From an uncultured Opitutaceae bacterium (GTDB lineage Bacteria; Verrucomicrobiota; Verrucomicrobiia; Opitutales; Opitutaceae), in the NCBI GenBank assembly GCA_903929355.1, contig CAIYUN010000062.1, forward strand, positions 1 to 64,000: a stretch of 64,000 bases of DNA, in the 5' to 3' direction. Both the position numbers and the translations under genes were made by a program. The notes under the pieces were generated by a model. The model ran no database searches, was not told the DNA's origin, and was given only the letters and a program-made list of their open reading frames with translations. Below, in pieces: positions 1-8,840 of this stretch (position 1 is its first letter; each line of letters opens with the position of its first letter).

Positions 1-360
1 GGGACCAATACCTTTGACGTGAGCAGCCTCTCCAGCGGCAACCGGGCGGTGATCCAGCTCAACCCGGTGGCGGGCAACCTGATCGACGTGCCGTTCACCA
101 ACTACACGTGGACCCTGGTCACCTCGACCAGCGTGGTGAGCACGTTTGTGAACGACTTCGCGATCAACCCCGGCACGTTCGCTGCGGGCGCGCAGGGCCT
201 GTTCACCCTCAGCGTGGTGGGGAACAGCCTCGACCTGAACTATGTGGGCATCCCCGAGCCCTCGACGGTGGCGCTGCTCACCGGCCTCGGCGTCCTCGGC
301 CTCGTCGCCCTCCGCCGTCGCCGGTCCGGCCTTCCGTCCTGCACCCCGACCACCGGGTGA
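1..360 (+). CDS. PEP-CTERM sorting-domain protein, C-terminal fragment
   Basis: The reading frame is open from the first base, so the gene starts before the window and only about 119 C-terminal residues are visible. The end is a typical PEP-CTERM sorting signal: the motif P-E-P-S-T, a hydrophobic stretch rich in L, G and V, then a cluster of arginines (RRRR) just before the stop. Such signals are recognised by exosortase-type systems in Gram-negative bacteria that make exopolysaccharide. The residues before the signal are Thr/Ser/Val-rich and beta-strand-like, as in surface proteins of this class. The function of the missing N-terminal part cannot be judged. Confidence 0.85.
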   Translation, partial: GTNTFDVSSLSSGNRAVIQLNPVAGNLIDVPFTNYTWTLVTSTSVVSTFVNDFAINPGTFAAGAQGLFTLSVVGNSLDLNYVGIPEPSTVALLTGLGVLGLVALRRRRSGLPSCTPTTG

Positions 361-454
361 TCGGCGGGCGCTGATCAAGCGACCACGGGTCGTTTGCGCT
401 GACCGCCGGCCAGGTCGGTTCATTCGCCTGGCGAATACGGATGGCCGGGCCAGG

Positions 455-958
455 TCAAAGGCAAAGTGGCGACGTTTTGCTGCGATTGAATGCCTGCTCC
501 AACTGTTCCGCTCCGCTTTTGTCGCGGATATAAAGGGTGAGCGCTTCCGGCCGGGTCCAACTTTTACAGAGTTGCAGCGTGATGCGGTAACTCGCCAGCG
601 CCGGTGTGACCCGGCCAAGCCGAATGTCGGAAAAACGGATCGTTATCCTCCCAAAGGCGATGCGGCCCGCTCCGGAGATGGTAATCCTATCTTCAAAGAG
701 GCGCAGACGGCACGGGGCGAAGTACATGAGCCAATCCTTCAGCATGCTTAAAAAACAGGTGAGCAACGTGCCAACCGAGACCAGAATCGGTTGGTTGAAA
801 CGATGGGCAATATAGGCCGCGGGACCAAGCAGGATGAGCGGGGTCAGGGCCAGCTTGAAATACCTCCAGCGGTCGTCCGCCCAGTCATGGTCTTCCAGCG
901 GCTCCTCCTTCACATAGGGGCCTTCCCACAAACAGCGGTTTTGAACGAAGGCGGACAT
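455..958 (-). CDS. Small membrane protein of unknown function
   Basis: The 167-residue product is not a family I recognise. An acidic and aromatic N-terminus (residues 1-35) is followed by two adjacent hydrophobic segments at about 37-55 and 58-80. The remaining ~90 residues are soluble and mixed alpha/beta, with a pattern of short strands (for example RITISG and RFSDIRLGRV) that recalls bacterial PH-like or photosystem-assembly-type domains of membrane-anchored proteins; this resemblance is only impressionistic. The gene stands alone between the PEP-CTERM gene and the rpsA terminator. An open frame with sensible composition and paired membrane segments supports a real gene, but no motif proves it. 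Confidence 0.55.
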   Translation of the reverse strand: MSAFVQNRCLWEGPYVKEEPLEDHDWADDRWRYFKLALTPLILLGPAAYIAHRFNQPILVSVGTLLTCFLSMLKDWLMYFAPCRLRLFEDRITISGAGRIAFGRITIRFSDIRLGRVTPALASYRITLQLCKSWTRPEALTLYIRDKSGAEQLEQAFNRSKTSPLCL

Positions 959-1026
959 GGTGGGCGGATTGAGGTTCGGCCGGGAGGCGCTCCACCCAGT
1001 CTGGGGCCGCAGCGTCCGGTGGACAC

Positions 1027-1063
1027 AAAAAAACGCGCGCCCGGCGGTGAGGCCGGGCGCGCG
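1027..1063 (-). terminator. Rho-independent terminator of rpsA
   Basis: A perfect 12-bp GC-only stem (1034-1045 with 1052-1063) encloses a 6-nt loop. Read on the minus strand it is followed by seven U residues. It lies about 30 bp after the rpsA stop codon, the classical position and form of an intrinsic terminator. Confidence 0.93.
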
Positions 1064-1091
1064 GTGAATGGGGATGCCGTGGGGCGGGGAC

Positions 1092-2765
1092 TTATTCCTT
1101 CTTGCCGGCGGCCTCGTCGAGGATGTCGCCGAGGTTCATCATGTCGTTGGCGGCGTCGCGGTTGATCGCCTCGAAGCTGGCCGTCTCGGCGGCGAGCTGG
1201 TCGGCGCTGTAGTTGGCCGCCTTGATGGACAGACCTAGCCGGCGCTCGTCGCGGTCGATCTTGATCACCCGCGCGCTCACCTCCTGGCCGTGCTTGAGGA
1301 GGTCCTTGATCTTCTCCACGCGATCCTCGCTGATCTGCGAGATGTGGACCAGACCGTCGATGCCGTCCTTCAGGTCGAGGAACGCGCCGAACGAGGTGAT
1401 CTTGGTCACCGTGCCCTGCACGACGTCGCCGATCTTGAAGTGCGCGTCGATGTCGGACCAGGGGTCGGACGCGAGCTGCTTCATGCCGAGGCTGATGCGC
1501 TGCTGCGTGGGATCCACGTCGAGCACGAGCGCATCCACCTCGTCGCCCTTCTTGAGGACCTCCGAGGGGTGGTTGACCTTGCGGGTCCAGCTCATGTCGG
1601 AGACATGCACCATGCCGTCGATGCCCTCCTCCAGCTCGATAAACGCGCCGTAGGTGGTCATGTTGCGCACGCGGCCGCGCACGCGCGCGCCGGTCGGATA
1701 ATTGTGGCGGACCATGTCCCAGGGGTTGGGCTCGAGCTGCCGCAGGCCGAGGGAGATCTTCTGCTCCTCCTTCTGGATGCCGAGCACCACCGCGTCCACC
1801 TCCTGGCCGACCTTGAGCAGCTCGGAGGGTTTCGTGATGCGCTTGGTCCAGGACATCTCGGTGATGTGCACCAGGCCCTCGACGCCGGGCTCGATCTCGA
1901 CGAACGCACCGTAGGGCACGAGGTTGACGACCTTGCCGCGGACCTTGGCCCCGACCGGGAACTTGCGGTCGATCTCGTCCCAGGGGTTCTTCGTGGTCTG
2001 CTTGAGGCCGAGGGAGACGCGCTCTTTCTCACGGTTGACCTCGATGACCATGACCTGGATCTCCTCGCCCTGCTTGACCATCTCGCTCGGGTGGGAGATG
2101 CGGCCCCAGCTCATGTCGGTGATGTGAAGGAGACCGTCCATGCCGTCGAGGTCCACGAAGGCCCCGAAATCGGTGATGTTCTTGACCACGCCCTTGCGGA
2201 CCTGGCCGGGCTGGATGGAGTCGAGCAGGTTGCGGCGCTTGCTGGTGCGCTGCTCCTCGATCAGGTCGCGGCGGGAGAGGACGATGTTCTTCCGGTCGAG
2301 GTTGATCTTGATGACCTTGAAGTCGTAGGTCTGGCCGACATACTGGTCGAGGTTCTTGGGAGGCTGGATGTCGATGTGCGACGCGGGCAGGAACGAGTCC
2401 ACGCCGATCGAGACGATGAGCCCGCCCTTGACCTTGGCCTTGACGCGCCCGGCGGCGACGGAGCCCTCGGGAAACTTGGTGAGGATGTTGTCCCAGTTCT
2501 TCTTCTGCTCGGCCTTGTCGAACGAGATGAGGGGGCTGCCGTTCTTGTCCTCGATCTTCTCGACAAAGACATCGATGGTGGAGCCGATCTGCAGCTCGCC
2601 GACATCGACGAATTCGCTGGCGTTGACGATGCCCTCGGATTTGCCGCCGATGTCGACGACGACCTCGTGCTGGCGGATTTCGGTGATGACACCCGGGACG
2701 ATGGCGCCCTCCCTCAGTTTGTCGAACGAGGACTGGGCGAGCAATTCTTCCATTATGGAACTCAT
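1092..2765 (-). CDS. rpsA: 30S ribosomal protein S1
   Basis: The 557-residue product has the same length as E. coli S1 and carries six consecutive S1 OB-fold repeats. Repeats 3-6 show the repeated signature of G-x-V, YGAF/FGAF, then GLVHI, followed by MSW in repeats 3-5 (for example GKVVNLVPYGAFVEIE and GRVRNMTTYGAFIELE). S1 binds mRNA on the small ribosomal subunit and helps initiation on leaders without a strong Shine-Dalgarno sequence. The frame is open much further upstream, but homology begins at MSSIMEELL, so the ATG at 2765 was chosen; an ATG four codons later (2753) is also possible. Neither start has a Shine-Dalgarno sequence; the leader ends in CCC. A strong terminator follows the gene, so it appears monocistronic. 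Confidence 0.96.
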   Translation of the reverse strand: MSSIMEELLAQSSFDKLREGAIVPGVITEIRQHEVVVDIGGKSEGIVNASEFVDVGELQIGSTIDVFVEKIEDKNGSPLISFDKAEQKKNWDNILTKFPEGSVAAGRVKAKVKGGLIVSIGVDSFLPASHIDIQPPKNLDQYVGQTYDFKVIKINLDRKNIVLSRRDLIEEQRTSKRRNLLDSIQPGQVRKGVVKNITDFGAFVDLDGMDGLLHITDMSWGRISHPSEMVKQGEEIQVMVIEVNREKERVSLGLKQTTKNPWDEIDRKFPVGAKVRGKVVNLVPYGAFVEIEPGVEGLVHITEMSWTKRITKPSELLKVGQEVDAVVLGIQKEEQKISLGLRQLEPNPWDMVRHNYPTGARVRGRVRNMTTYGAFIELEEGIDGMVHVSDMSWTRKVNHPSEVLKKGDEVDALVLDVDPTQQRISLGMKQLASDPWSDIDAHFKIGDVVQGTVTKITSFGAFLDLKDGIDGLVHISQISEDRVEKIKDLLKHGQEVSARVIKIDRDERRLGLSIKAANYSADQLAAETASFEAINRDAANDMMNLGDILDEAAGKKE

Positions 2766-3075
2766 GGGAACAGACGGGATGCCGCCACCCCGCTCCAGGG
2801 GCGTCGGCCCTCCGTGATGACCCCTGTGAAGGGGCCGTGGGTTGAGGGTTGGACTGACGAAGGGAGGGCCGGCGGGAGCATCGCGGCAGACGCCAGCCTG
2901 ACCAAAAGAACCGCCGCGAAGGGTGAGCGTCGCAGAAACAGGTTCCTGACCGCAAGCGCAAACTTTGACCAATTCCGGCCTGGGGCCTGTGCGCCGCCAT
3001 TGTCCTTGTACCCCGGCCAGGTTCGGCCCAGCCTGATCACGCTTGGAAATTGGAATGTCCGCCCCGTTGTACCCC
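2766..3075. other. Divergent intergenic region between rpsA and malectin-like gene
   Basis: This 310-bp stretch has no convincing gene. It must hold the promoters of rpsA (minus) and of the malectin-like lipoprotein (plus). I see no clear sigma-70 hexamer pair. Short GC-rich inverted repeats near 2800-2845 could fold in the rpsA leader, and rpsA leaders are often autoregulated in other bacteria, but nothing here is diagnostic. Confidence 0.4.
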
Positions 3076-3735
3076 ATGCAAACATCCACCCCATCCCTGA
3101 CCCGCCTTGTCACCCCTCTTGTTGTGATATTGGCCGGCCTGCTGCTGACCTCCTGCCAATCCGCCCATGTCGCGAGCACACCAGCGGCCAGCGCACCCCT
3201 GCCGGCCGCCGCTCCCGTGGCGTCGCCGCCCGCACAGTTACCCGTGCCCGCTGCCGTGCCACCCGCCGCCCCGGCGCGGGCGGTCATCCGCATCGATGCG
3301 GGTTCGGCCACCCCTTTCACCGACTCGGCGGGCAATGTCTGGCTGGCCGACCAGGGATTTGACAACGCCGCCGGGGTGGTGGATCGCGGCGACATCGCGA
3401 TCGCCAACACCAAGGATCCGGCCATCTACCGTACCGAGCATTATTCGATGAGCACCTTCTCGATGAAGGTGCCCAACGGCCCATATACGGTGAGGTTGCA
3501 CTTTGCCGAAACTTACACGGCCGAGGTCACCGCCCCCGGCCAGCGTATTTTCACCCTCAACGTCGCCGGCCATGAGATCAAGGATTTCGATGTTGTGGCC
3601 AAAGCCGGCGGTGCCCTGCGCGCCTACATTGAGTCGGTTGACGTGGTGATCACTGATGGCGAGCTCAAGATCACCTTCACCCCCACGACCCAGAATCCCG
3701 AGATCAATGGAATTGAAATCATCCCCAAGGGCTGA
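3076..3735 (+). CDS. Malectin-domain lipoprotein
   Basis: The predicted product of 219 residues starts with a lipoprotein signal peptide ending in the lipobox L-L-T-S-C (Cys27), so it should be anchored in a membrane. A Pro/Ala linker (about 28-72) precedes a domain from about residue 73 to the end that matches the malectin/CBM-like beta-sandwich: I-R-I-D-A-G, W-L-A-D-Q-G-F, Y-x-V-R-L-H-F-A-E and a closing I-N-G-I-E-I. Malectin domains bind di- or oligosaccharides. The start at 3076 was chosen because it gives a normal signal peptide; an in-frame ATG at 3055 would only add a polar extension. The likely role is carbohydrate binding at the cell surface or in the periplasm; the ligand is unknown. 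Confidence 0.85.
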   Translation: MQTSTPSLTRLVTPLVVILAGLLLTSCQSAHVASTPAASAPLPAAAPVASPPAQLPVPAAVPPAAPARAVIRIDAGSATPFTDSAGNVWLADQGFDNAAGVVDRGDIAIANTKDPAIYRTEHYSMSTFSMKVPNGPYTVRLHFAETYTAEVTAPGQRIFTLNVAGHEIKDFDVVAKAGGALRAYIESVDVVITDGELKITFTPTTQNPEINGIEIIPKG

Positions 3736-3775
3736 AGGCCAGGCCAAGGGTACGGAGGACAAACAGCGGAGGGGT

Positions 3776-3863
3776 TGAACCACTGGTTTTCACTGATCCA
3801 CACTGATGGATGGAAAGGACGGAGTTTCGGAGTTTTTTCACCACGGATGACACGGATGGACGG
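3776..3863 (+). repeat. 10-nt-periodic CACTGA/CACGGA intergenic repeat
   Basis: Two blocks of degenerate 10-nt units lie downstream of the malectin gene: CACTGAT-type units at about 3776-3815 and CACGGATGA/CACGGATGGA at 3838-3863. The same unit type recurs near 52310, 57240 and 58430. No gene is visible here. Confidence 0.6.
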
Positions 3864-3924
3864 AAGGGTGCAGCAAGTCTGCGCCCCTACGAAGGCAGGC
3901 GTGCCGGGCGTGCCGTCCGCCACC

Positions 3925-5529
3925 TTACATGACGTTCAGGCCGCCGATCATGAGCACAAAGCCATAGCGCCCGGGCTGGGTGGCCGGCAGGTTCACCGTG
4001 AGTCCGGTGGCATCTTGCTTGAATGTCACCGCCTCCCCGCTGCCGATCAACGCCACCTTTGCCACCTGACCGACCGCCGGGGTGATGGATCCAATATGGG
4101 CTTGTGCGCCCGCCCAGGCCGACCCAATCGCATAAAGCGCACCGTCCTTGACGGTGAAATGGTAGCCAACGCTCCCGCGTCCTCCGGGGCCGTTCTCCGA
4201 AAACTTGACCCAAGGATGGGTGCCATAGATGGCCTCGCCGTTCTGGTCGAGCCATGCGCCCATCTCCAGCAGCGTGCGCTGCTGCGCGTCGGGGATGGTG
4301 CCGTCCGCCATCGGGGAGATGTTGAGCAGGTAAAACCCGCCTTTGCTCACCGTGTCGATGAGCTTGCCGAGAATGGCGGCCGGGCCCGACACGGTCATCC
4401 CCGTGCTGTAACCCCAGGTGCTGCCGATGGGATCATCGACCATCCACGGTCCCGGGCGGATGCCGGCGGGAGAACGGCCACCGACTTTCTCGAAATCCAC
4501 GATCGAGCCAATCTGCTTGGTGTCGTCATTGCTGGGGGCGTAGGCGTTGAACTTGGTGCCGAGTGAGACCTCCTTGTTCCAGCCTTTCGCCCGGTTGTAA
4601 TAGTAGGCGGCGACCTGGAGCTTCAGCGGATCAAGCACGCGCAGGTTGACGCCGTTGTCGAACCAGAGCATGTCGGGCTGGTATTGGTCGATCAGCTCCT
4701 CGTTGCGGTTGACCCAGTCCGTGAGGAACCGGCTCATGGCGGCGTCGCTGCGGTCGGCCACGTTGTAAAATGTCGCCCAGGCCGGATCATACAGGTCGGC
4801 CTTGGCGGCCTTGAGCCGGGCCTCAATCGCGGCGTCGGGGACCACGAAGGTGAAATTCTCAATGCCATGGTTTGACACGCCAAACTTGAGCCCCTGCTTG
4901 CGCACGGCGGCGGCGAGGTCGCCGACCAGGTCGCGCTTCGGTCCCATCTTTTTGGCGTTGATGGGGGTCACGGCGCTGTCCCACATGGCGAAATTGTCGT
5001 GGTGCTCGGCGGTGGGCATCACCAGCCGCGCGCCGGACTTCTTGAACAAGAGGGCCCAGGCTTCCGGGTCCCACTTGGCGGCGGTGAACAGCGGGATGAA
5101 ATCCTTGTAGCCGAATTTCTCGATCGGACCAAAGTTCTGCTCGTGCCACTGCGTCGCAGCGCCGGCATACATGTGCTTCTCATACCATTCGGCGGCGCTG
5201 GGGCCGTGGGCCGGCACCGAATACAGGCCCCAATGCATGAAGATCCCAAACTTGGCATCCTGAAACCAGGACGGTGTCCGGTAGTTCTGCTGCACCGAGT
5301 CCCACGTCGGCGCCATCGGGCCGGCGGCCATCGGGTTGGTGACGGCCAGGGTTGCGGCGGCGACCACTGCGGGCGAGGCCGGCGGCCCCATGACCCCGTA
5401 GTCGTAGGGGCCGGTGTCGACGACCCCCATCCGGTCCGGCTTGGGTGGAGCGGCACCGAAAGCGGGGGCCGTCGCGGCGGCGGCGAGCAGCACCACCGCC
5501 GTGATGGCGAGGTGGCGGGCGGTTTTCAT
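3925..5529 (-). CDS. GH29 alpha-L-fucosidase, exported
   Basis: The 534-residue protein has a cleavable signal peptide (about 1-26, ending A-F-G-A-A) and a GH29 catalytic TIM barrel from about residue 85. Family landmarks are F-M-H-W-G-L-Y-S (97-104), the A-E-H-H-D-N-F motif (174-180) and the nucleophile region M-L-W-F-D-N-G, with Asp291 as the expected nucleophile. A beta-sandwich-like C-terminal part follows (about 440-534). GH29 enzymes release terminal L-fucose from glycans. The frame is open upstream into the next gene, so the start was set at the ATG preceding the signal peptide. It is the last gene of a GH28-SGNH-GH29 series on this strand, which suggests fucosylated pectin such as rhamnogalacturonan side chains as substrate. 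Linkage specificity is not predictable. Confidence 0.93.
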   Translation of the reverse strand: MKTARHLAITAVVLLAAAATAPAFGAAPPKPDRMGVVDTGPYDYGVMGPPASPAVVAAATLAVTNPMAAGPMAPTWDSVQQNYRTPSWFQDAKFGIFMHWGLYSVPAHGPSAAEWYEKHMYAGAATQWHEQNFGPIEKFGYKDFIPLFTAAKWDPEAWALLFKKSGARLVMPTAEHHDNFAMWDSAVTPINAKKMGPKRDLVGDLAAAVRKQGLKFGVSNHGIENFTFVVPDAAIEARLKAAKADLYDPAWATFYNVADRSDAAMSRFLTDWVNRNEELIDQYQPDMLWFDNGVNLRVLDPLKLQVAAYYYNRAKGWNKEVSLGTKFNAYAPSNDDTKQIGSIVDFEKVGGRSPAGIRPGPWMVDDPIGSTWGYSTGMTVSGPAAILGKLIDTVSKGGFYLLNISPMADGTIPDAQQRTLLEMGAWLDQNGEAIYGTHPWVKFSENGPGGRGSVGYHFTVKDGALYAIGSAWAGAQAHIGSITPAVGQVAKVALIGSGEAVTFKQDATGLTVNLPATQPGRYGFVLMIGGLNVM

Positions 5530-5585
5530 GGGAGCGTGGAGCACGGGCCGGGACTCACTGGGTTGCGGCCGGTCTGCGCGGTGGC

Positions 5586-6911
5586 TTAGCTGCCGAGCGG
5601 GGTCTGCGTGGTGACGCGACTGCTGGGCGGCACCTTGAACTCGGCCACGGGATCGGGATGCGCCGGATTGAAGGCGGGCACGTCCGTGAAGAGCGACTTG
5701 GCCAACGGAAGGTTGTTGGCCTTGAGGCCCTCGACGATGCACCTGGCGAGCTCGTAGGCGCCGTAGTTGCAGTGATGGGTGGCGTCGAACTTGCTGAGGT
5801 CGCTGCCGACGTGCTCGAAGAGGTTGATCGAGCCTTGCGGTCCGAGCGCCTCGTACAGGGTCTTGCTCATGGCGTTGAGGTCGATGAGCGCCACTTTCTG
5901 CTCGGCGGCAAGCGTGCGCACGGCATCGGGGAAATCCTTCAGGCTGTTGGTCACGACGTCCCCTTGGAAGGTGTGGCGGTTCATCGGAGTGATGAGCACG
6001 GGGATGCCGCCCTTGGCCTGCACCTGCGCGACCCAGGACTTGAGCAGGCTGCCGTAGGCGGCGGCGGTGGTGTTCTTCATGTCGTTGTGGCCATACTGCA
6101 TGAGCAGGTAGTCGCCGGGCTTCATCAGGCTGAGGACTTTTTTCAGCCGGCCCGCGCCGGCGGAGCTGGCGACGGTCTCGCCGGACTCGGCGTGGTTGGC
6201 GACGGCGACCTCGGGCTTGAAGAAGCGCGTAAGCATCTGGCCCCAGCTGCAAAACGGCTCGCCCGACTGGTCGCAGACGGTCGAGTCGCCGAGGATGAAC
6301 ACGGTCGGCACATCGTCCACCTTGGTGATCTCGATCGAGCGGAGACAGGGGCGGCTGTTGCTGAACTCCAGCGTGAGCCGGTTGTCCCAGCCCCAGGCCT
6401 CCTGCGTCGTCTCGCGCGGCGATTTCAGCTTCACCTGGCCGCCCGGATACTGCGGCACGCGGACATTGACGATGAAGGTGCGGGTCTCGAATTTTCCCGG
6501 CTCGGTTCGCACCTGCTCCAGCATGAGCCGGCGCAGCTCGGCCTTGACGGTGGTGACCGACTCGCCCTTCGCGTCGCCGAGCGTGACGGTGACCTTGTAA
6601 TTGCCCTCCGGCACATTGGCGCTGAAATAGAATCCCTTCTCGCTCGTGACAAAACCGCCGGGCGCGGCGCCGGCGCCGCCCTCGTCCACGGCCTTGAGCG
6701 CCGCGCCCGGCTCGAAGCCGAAGCCGCTGGCCTTGCTGTAGGTCTGGTCCGGCGGGACCGAGGTGAAGCCCGGCGCGGCAGCTCCGGGGGCGAAGGAAAA
6801 CTTGAGGGCGGTAGGGGCGGCGGCGGGCTGCGCGGGCGCGGACACACTGCCCAGCACGACCAAAGCGGCGGCCACCGCCGTGGTGAACAGAGAGGAGGGG
6901 GTGTTTTTCAT
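5586..6911 (-). CDS. Exported SGNH esterase (rhamnogalacturonan acetylesterase-like, CE12)
   Basis: The 441-residue protein has a signal peptide (1-28), a beta-rich N-terminal domain (about 35-195, carbohydrate-binding-like) and an SGNH hydrolase domain (about 200-410). Catalytic blocks are V-F-I-L-G-D-S-T with Ser210, Y-G-H-N-D-M with Asn276, and D-A-T-H-H with Asp376 and His379. The order and wording of these blocks match rhamnogalacturonan acetylesterases of family CE12, which remove O-acetyl groups from pectic backbones. The gene lies 56 bp before the GH29 gene and 90 bp after the GH28 gene on the same strand, so a joint pectin-processing operon is likely. The exact acetyl substrate is inferred from family and context. 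Confidence 0.9.
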   Translation of the reverse strand: MKNTPSSLFTTAVAAALVVLGSVSAPAQPAAAPTALKFSFAPGAAAPGFTSVPPDQTYSKASGFGFEPGAALKAVDEGGAGAAPGGFVTSEKGFYFSANVPEGNYKVTVTLGDAKGESVTTVKAELRRLMLEQVRTEPGKFETRTFIVNVRVPQYPGGQVKLKSPRETTQEAWGWDNRLTLEFSNSRPCLRSIEITKVDDVPTVFILGDSTVCDQSGEPFCSWGQMLTRFFKPEVAVANHAESGETVASSAGAGRLKKVLSLMKPGDYLLMQYGHNDMKNTTAAAYGSLLKSWVAQVQAKGGIPVLITPMNRHTFQGDVVTNSLKDFPDAVRTLAAEQKVALIDLNAMSKTLYEALGPQGSINLFEHVGSDLSKFDATHHCNYGAYELARCIVEGLKANNLPLAKSLFTDVPAFNPAHPDPVAEFKVPPSSRVTTQTPLGS

Positions 6912-7001
6912 GGGGAAATGGGTGTGAAGCAGTTGCGGCTCAAGTTCGTGGGACGAGCGCGGGGGCCAGGACCGTGCAGGTTTGTCCCGCGGCTGGCAAA
7001 A

Positions 7002-8729
7002 TCAAAGTTTGGTGTCCGGCGCGTCGGCCAGTTGCACATCGGAGAGCCCGGTCGTGCCCTTGGTCGAGAAACCCGTGACATGGCGGAGCACAAAAAACGG
7101 CGCATCCTGACCCCTTTGGGCCTTGAGCTGGTCGAACTTTGCGCCCTGCACATCATCCAGGACGACCACCGGACGGGTGTCCTCCTGCTCAAAGGCGACG
7201 GTGACGTTCCGGCAGGTGAGATTGGCCGCGTGCCGCGCATAAACTCCGTAGCCCGGGAGCAGTCCAAACATGCTCGGCTCGGGATAGGCGGCCGCATTCT
7301 CGGGCACGGCGTAGGGGTCGCGTGGCGCACGCGGGGTGACGGGCGCGGCCGCCGCACCCGGCGGGGGAGGTGAGACCGGAGTGCCCGCTGGCGCGGCGGC
7401 GCCACGGCCGGCCCCACCGCGGCCGCCCCGGCCGCCGCGTTGCGAAAAGCCGAGGCCCACCCCCGGCGGAGGCGACGCCACCATCGCAAGGGAAAAGCCT
7501 CCCTTGTAGGTGATATGGATATTGCTGAGCGTCACGTCCTGCACCGGGTGGTCCGGCAGGCCGGCAATGAGGATGGGAAAGCGCGGGTCCACCCCGGTCG
7601 CGGTGACCTGGTCCACCGTCACGCGGCGGATGATGCCAATGGGCGGATTGTTGGGGCCGCGGGCACGGTTGCCGATGCGGAAGAAAATCGGCGCGGTGTT
7701 GATGTCGGTCATGGTCAGATTGGTCGCGCTGACATCCTCGATGGTCCCGCCGTCCACCGTTTCAAACGCCAGGCCACGGGAATGGTCAAAGACGCAATCG
7801 CTGATGCTGATGCGGCGGAAGGCACTGTCCGACTCGGTGCCGAACTTGATGCGCCCGGTCGGGCCGTCGCCATCGGGCGCGCGCGGGTTCGCGCGGAGCT
7901 TCGTGCCGTCGTAAAACGTACCCTGATCATAGCCCGTCACGGTGCAGTGGGCGATGACCAGATCCTCGCAGGGGCGGCCCTCGCCCAGGCCGAAGGAGGT
8001 TTTCAACACCAGCGCGTCGTCGTTGTGCGAGTTGAGCTGACAGTTGGTGATGAAACCGCGGCGGCAGCAATCAATGTCGAACGAGTCGCGGTTGGTGTCG
8101 GTCTTCACGCCGTCGATCAGAAAATCATCCACCCCTGAGGCGAGCAGCGCGAAATGGCCCCCGTTGAGCACCCAAAAATCCTTGAGCACCACGAGGCGGC
8201 AGTTTTTGAGCGCGATGGCCTTGTTGCCCGGCACCCCGTCGCCGCGGTTCAGCCCCGCGCCGTTGATGACGCCCGGGCCGGTGATGGCGACATGGTCGAG
8301 GCCGATGCCAACGATGAGGCTGTTCATCCAATGGCTGTGACCGCCGTCCTGATACTGGCTGAAGGCGTTGGCCTCCGGCGGGTCGTAGGCGTTGCCCGCA
8401 CCCGGCTGCCCGGCGAGGAGCACGGCGTCCTTTTCGAGTCGCAGCGTGAGGTTGCTCCGCAGCCGGACGGTGTAGCTCAAATAGGTGCCGGCGGGAAGGC
8501 GGACGACCCCGCCGCCGGCGGCCGCGGCGGCATCAATCGCCTGATTGATGGCGGGCGAGTCCACTGCCACGCCGTCGCCCTTCGCGCCGAAGTCGCGCAC
8601 GTTGAATTCGCGAGTGGGAAAGTCCGCGAGGCTGACCGGGACGGACACCTGCGGCGGGGCCGGCGGCGTTTGGGCCGGAGCCATGGGCAGGACGAGGCAC
8701 GCAAGCACAAGGAGCAGGGGAACTTTCAT
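7002..8729 (-). CDS. Exported GH28 polygalacturonase-like protein with RGG/Pro-rich insert
   Basis: The 575-residue protein starts with a signal peptide (1-19) and the pectate-lyase-3-like motif F-N-V-R-D-F-G-A-K-G-D-G, then a right-handed beta-helix. GH28 landmarks are N-R-D-S-F-D-I-D (213-220), N-D-D-A-L (236-240) and R-I-K (293-295). The usual G-H-G motif between the last two is not obvious, so activity or substrate may differ from classical polygalacturonases. Residues about 431-470 form a low-complexity insert rich in R-G-G, then Pro and Ala. The start is the ATG before the signal peptide; the frame continues 16 codons upstream. Putative role: hydrolysis of galacturonic-acid-containing pectin, first in the operon with CE12 and GH29 genes. 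Confidence 0.88.
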   Translation of the reverse strand: MKVPLLLVLACLVLPMAPAQTPPAPPQVSVPVSLADFPTREFNVRDFGAKGDGVAVDSPAINQAIDAAAAAGGGVVRLPAGTYLSYTVRLRSNLTLRLEKDAVLLAGQPGAGNAYDPPEANAFSQYQDGGHSHWMNSLIVGIGLDHVAITGPGVINGAGLNRGDGVPGNKAIALKNCRLVVLKDFWVLNGGHFALLASGVDDFLIDGVKTDTNRDSFDIDCCRRGFITNCQLNSHNDDALVLKTSFGLGEGRPCEDLVIAHCTVTGYDQGTFYDGTKLRANPRAPDGDGPTGRIKFGTESDSAFRRISISDCVFDHSRGLAFETVDGGTIEDVSATNLTMTDINTAPIFFRIGNRARGPNNPPIGIIRRVTVDQVTATGVDPRFPILIAGLPDHPVQDVTLSNIHITYKGGFSLAMVASPPPGVGLGFSQRGGRGGRGGAGRGAAAPAGTPVSPPPPGAAAAPVTPRAPRDPYAVPENAAAYPEPSMFGLLPGYGVYARHAANLTCRNVTVAFEQEDTRPVVVLDDVQGAKFDQLKAQRGQDAPFFVLRHVTGFSTKGTTGLSDVQLADAPDTKL

Positions 8730-8840
8730 AAACGGGGTGGGGGTGGGAAAGCTGCGCGGGAACGGGGCAGGGGGCAATCACGTTTATTGGGGGGGGAAAG
8801 AGTGTTCGACGCCAGTGGAAAGATCCTCCAGCCTCCGACC

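Noticed and set aside
1290-3362. Very long plus-strand reading frame (690 codons) opposite rpsA
   Set aside because: It is antisense to a certain gene; its product is a Val/Asp/Leu/His-rich mirror of the S1 repeats. In DNA this GC-rich, antisense frames stay open by chance.
3624-3923. Minus-strand frame of 99 codons downstream of the malectin gene
   Set aside because: It is largely antisense to the malectin gene end and to repeat DNA, with no motif.
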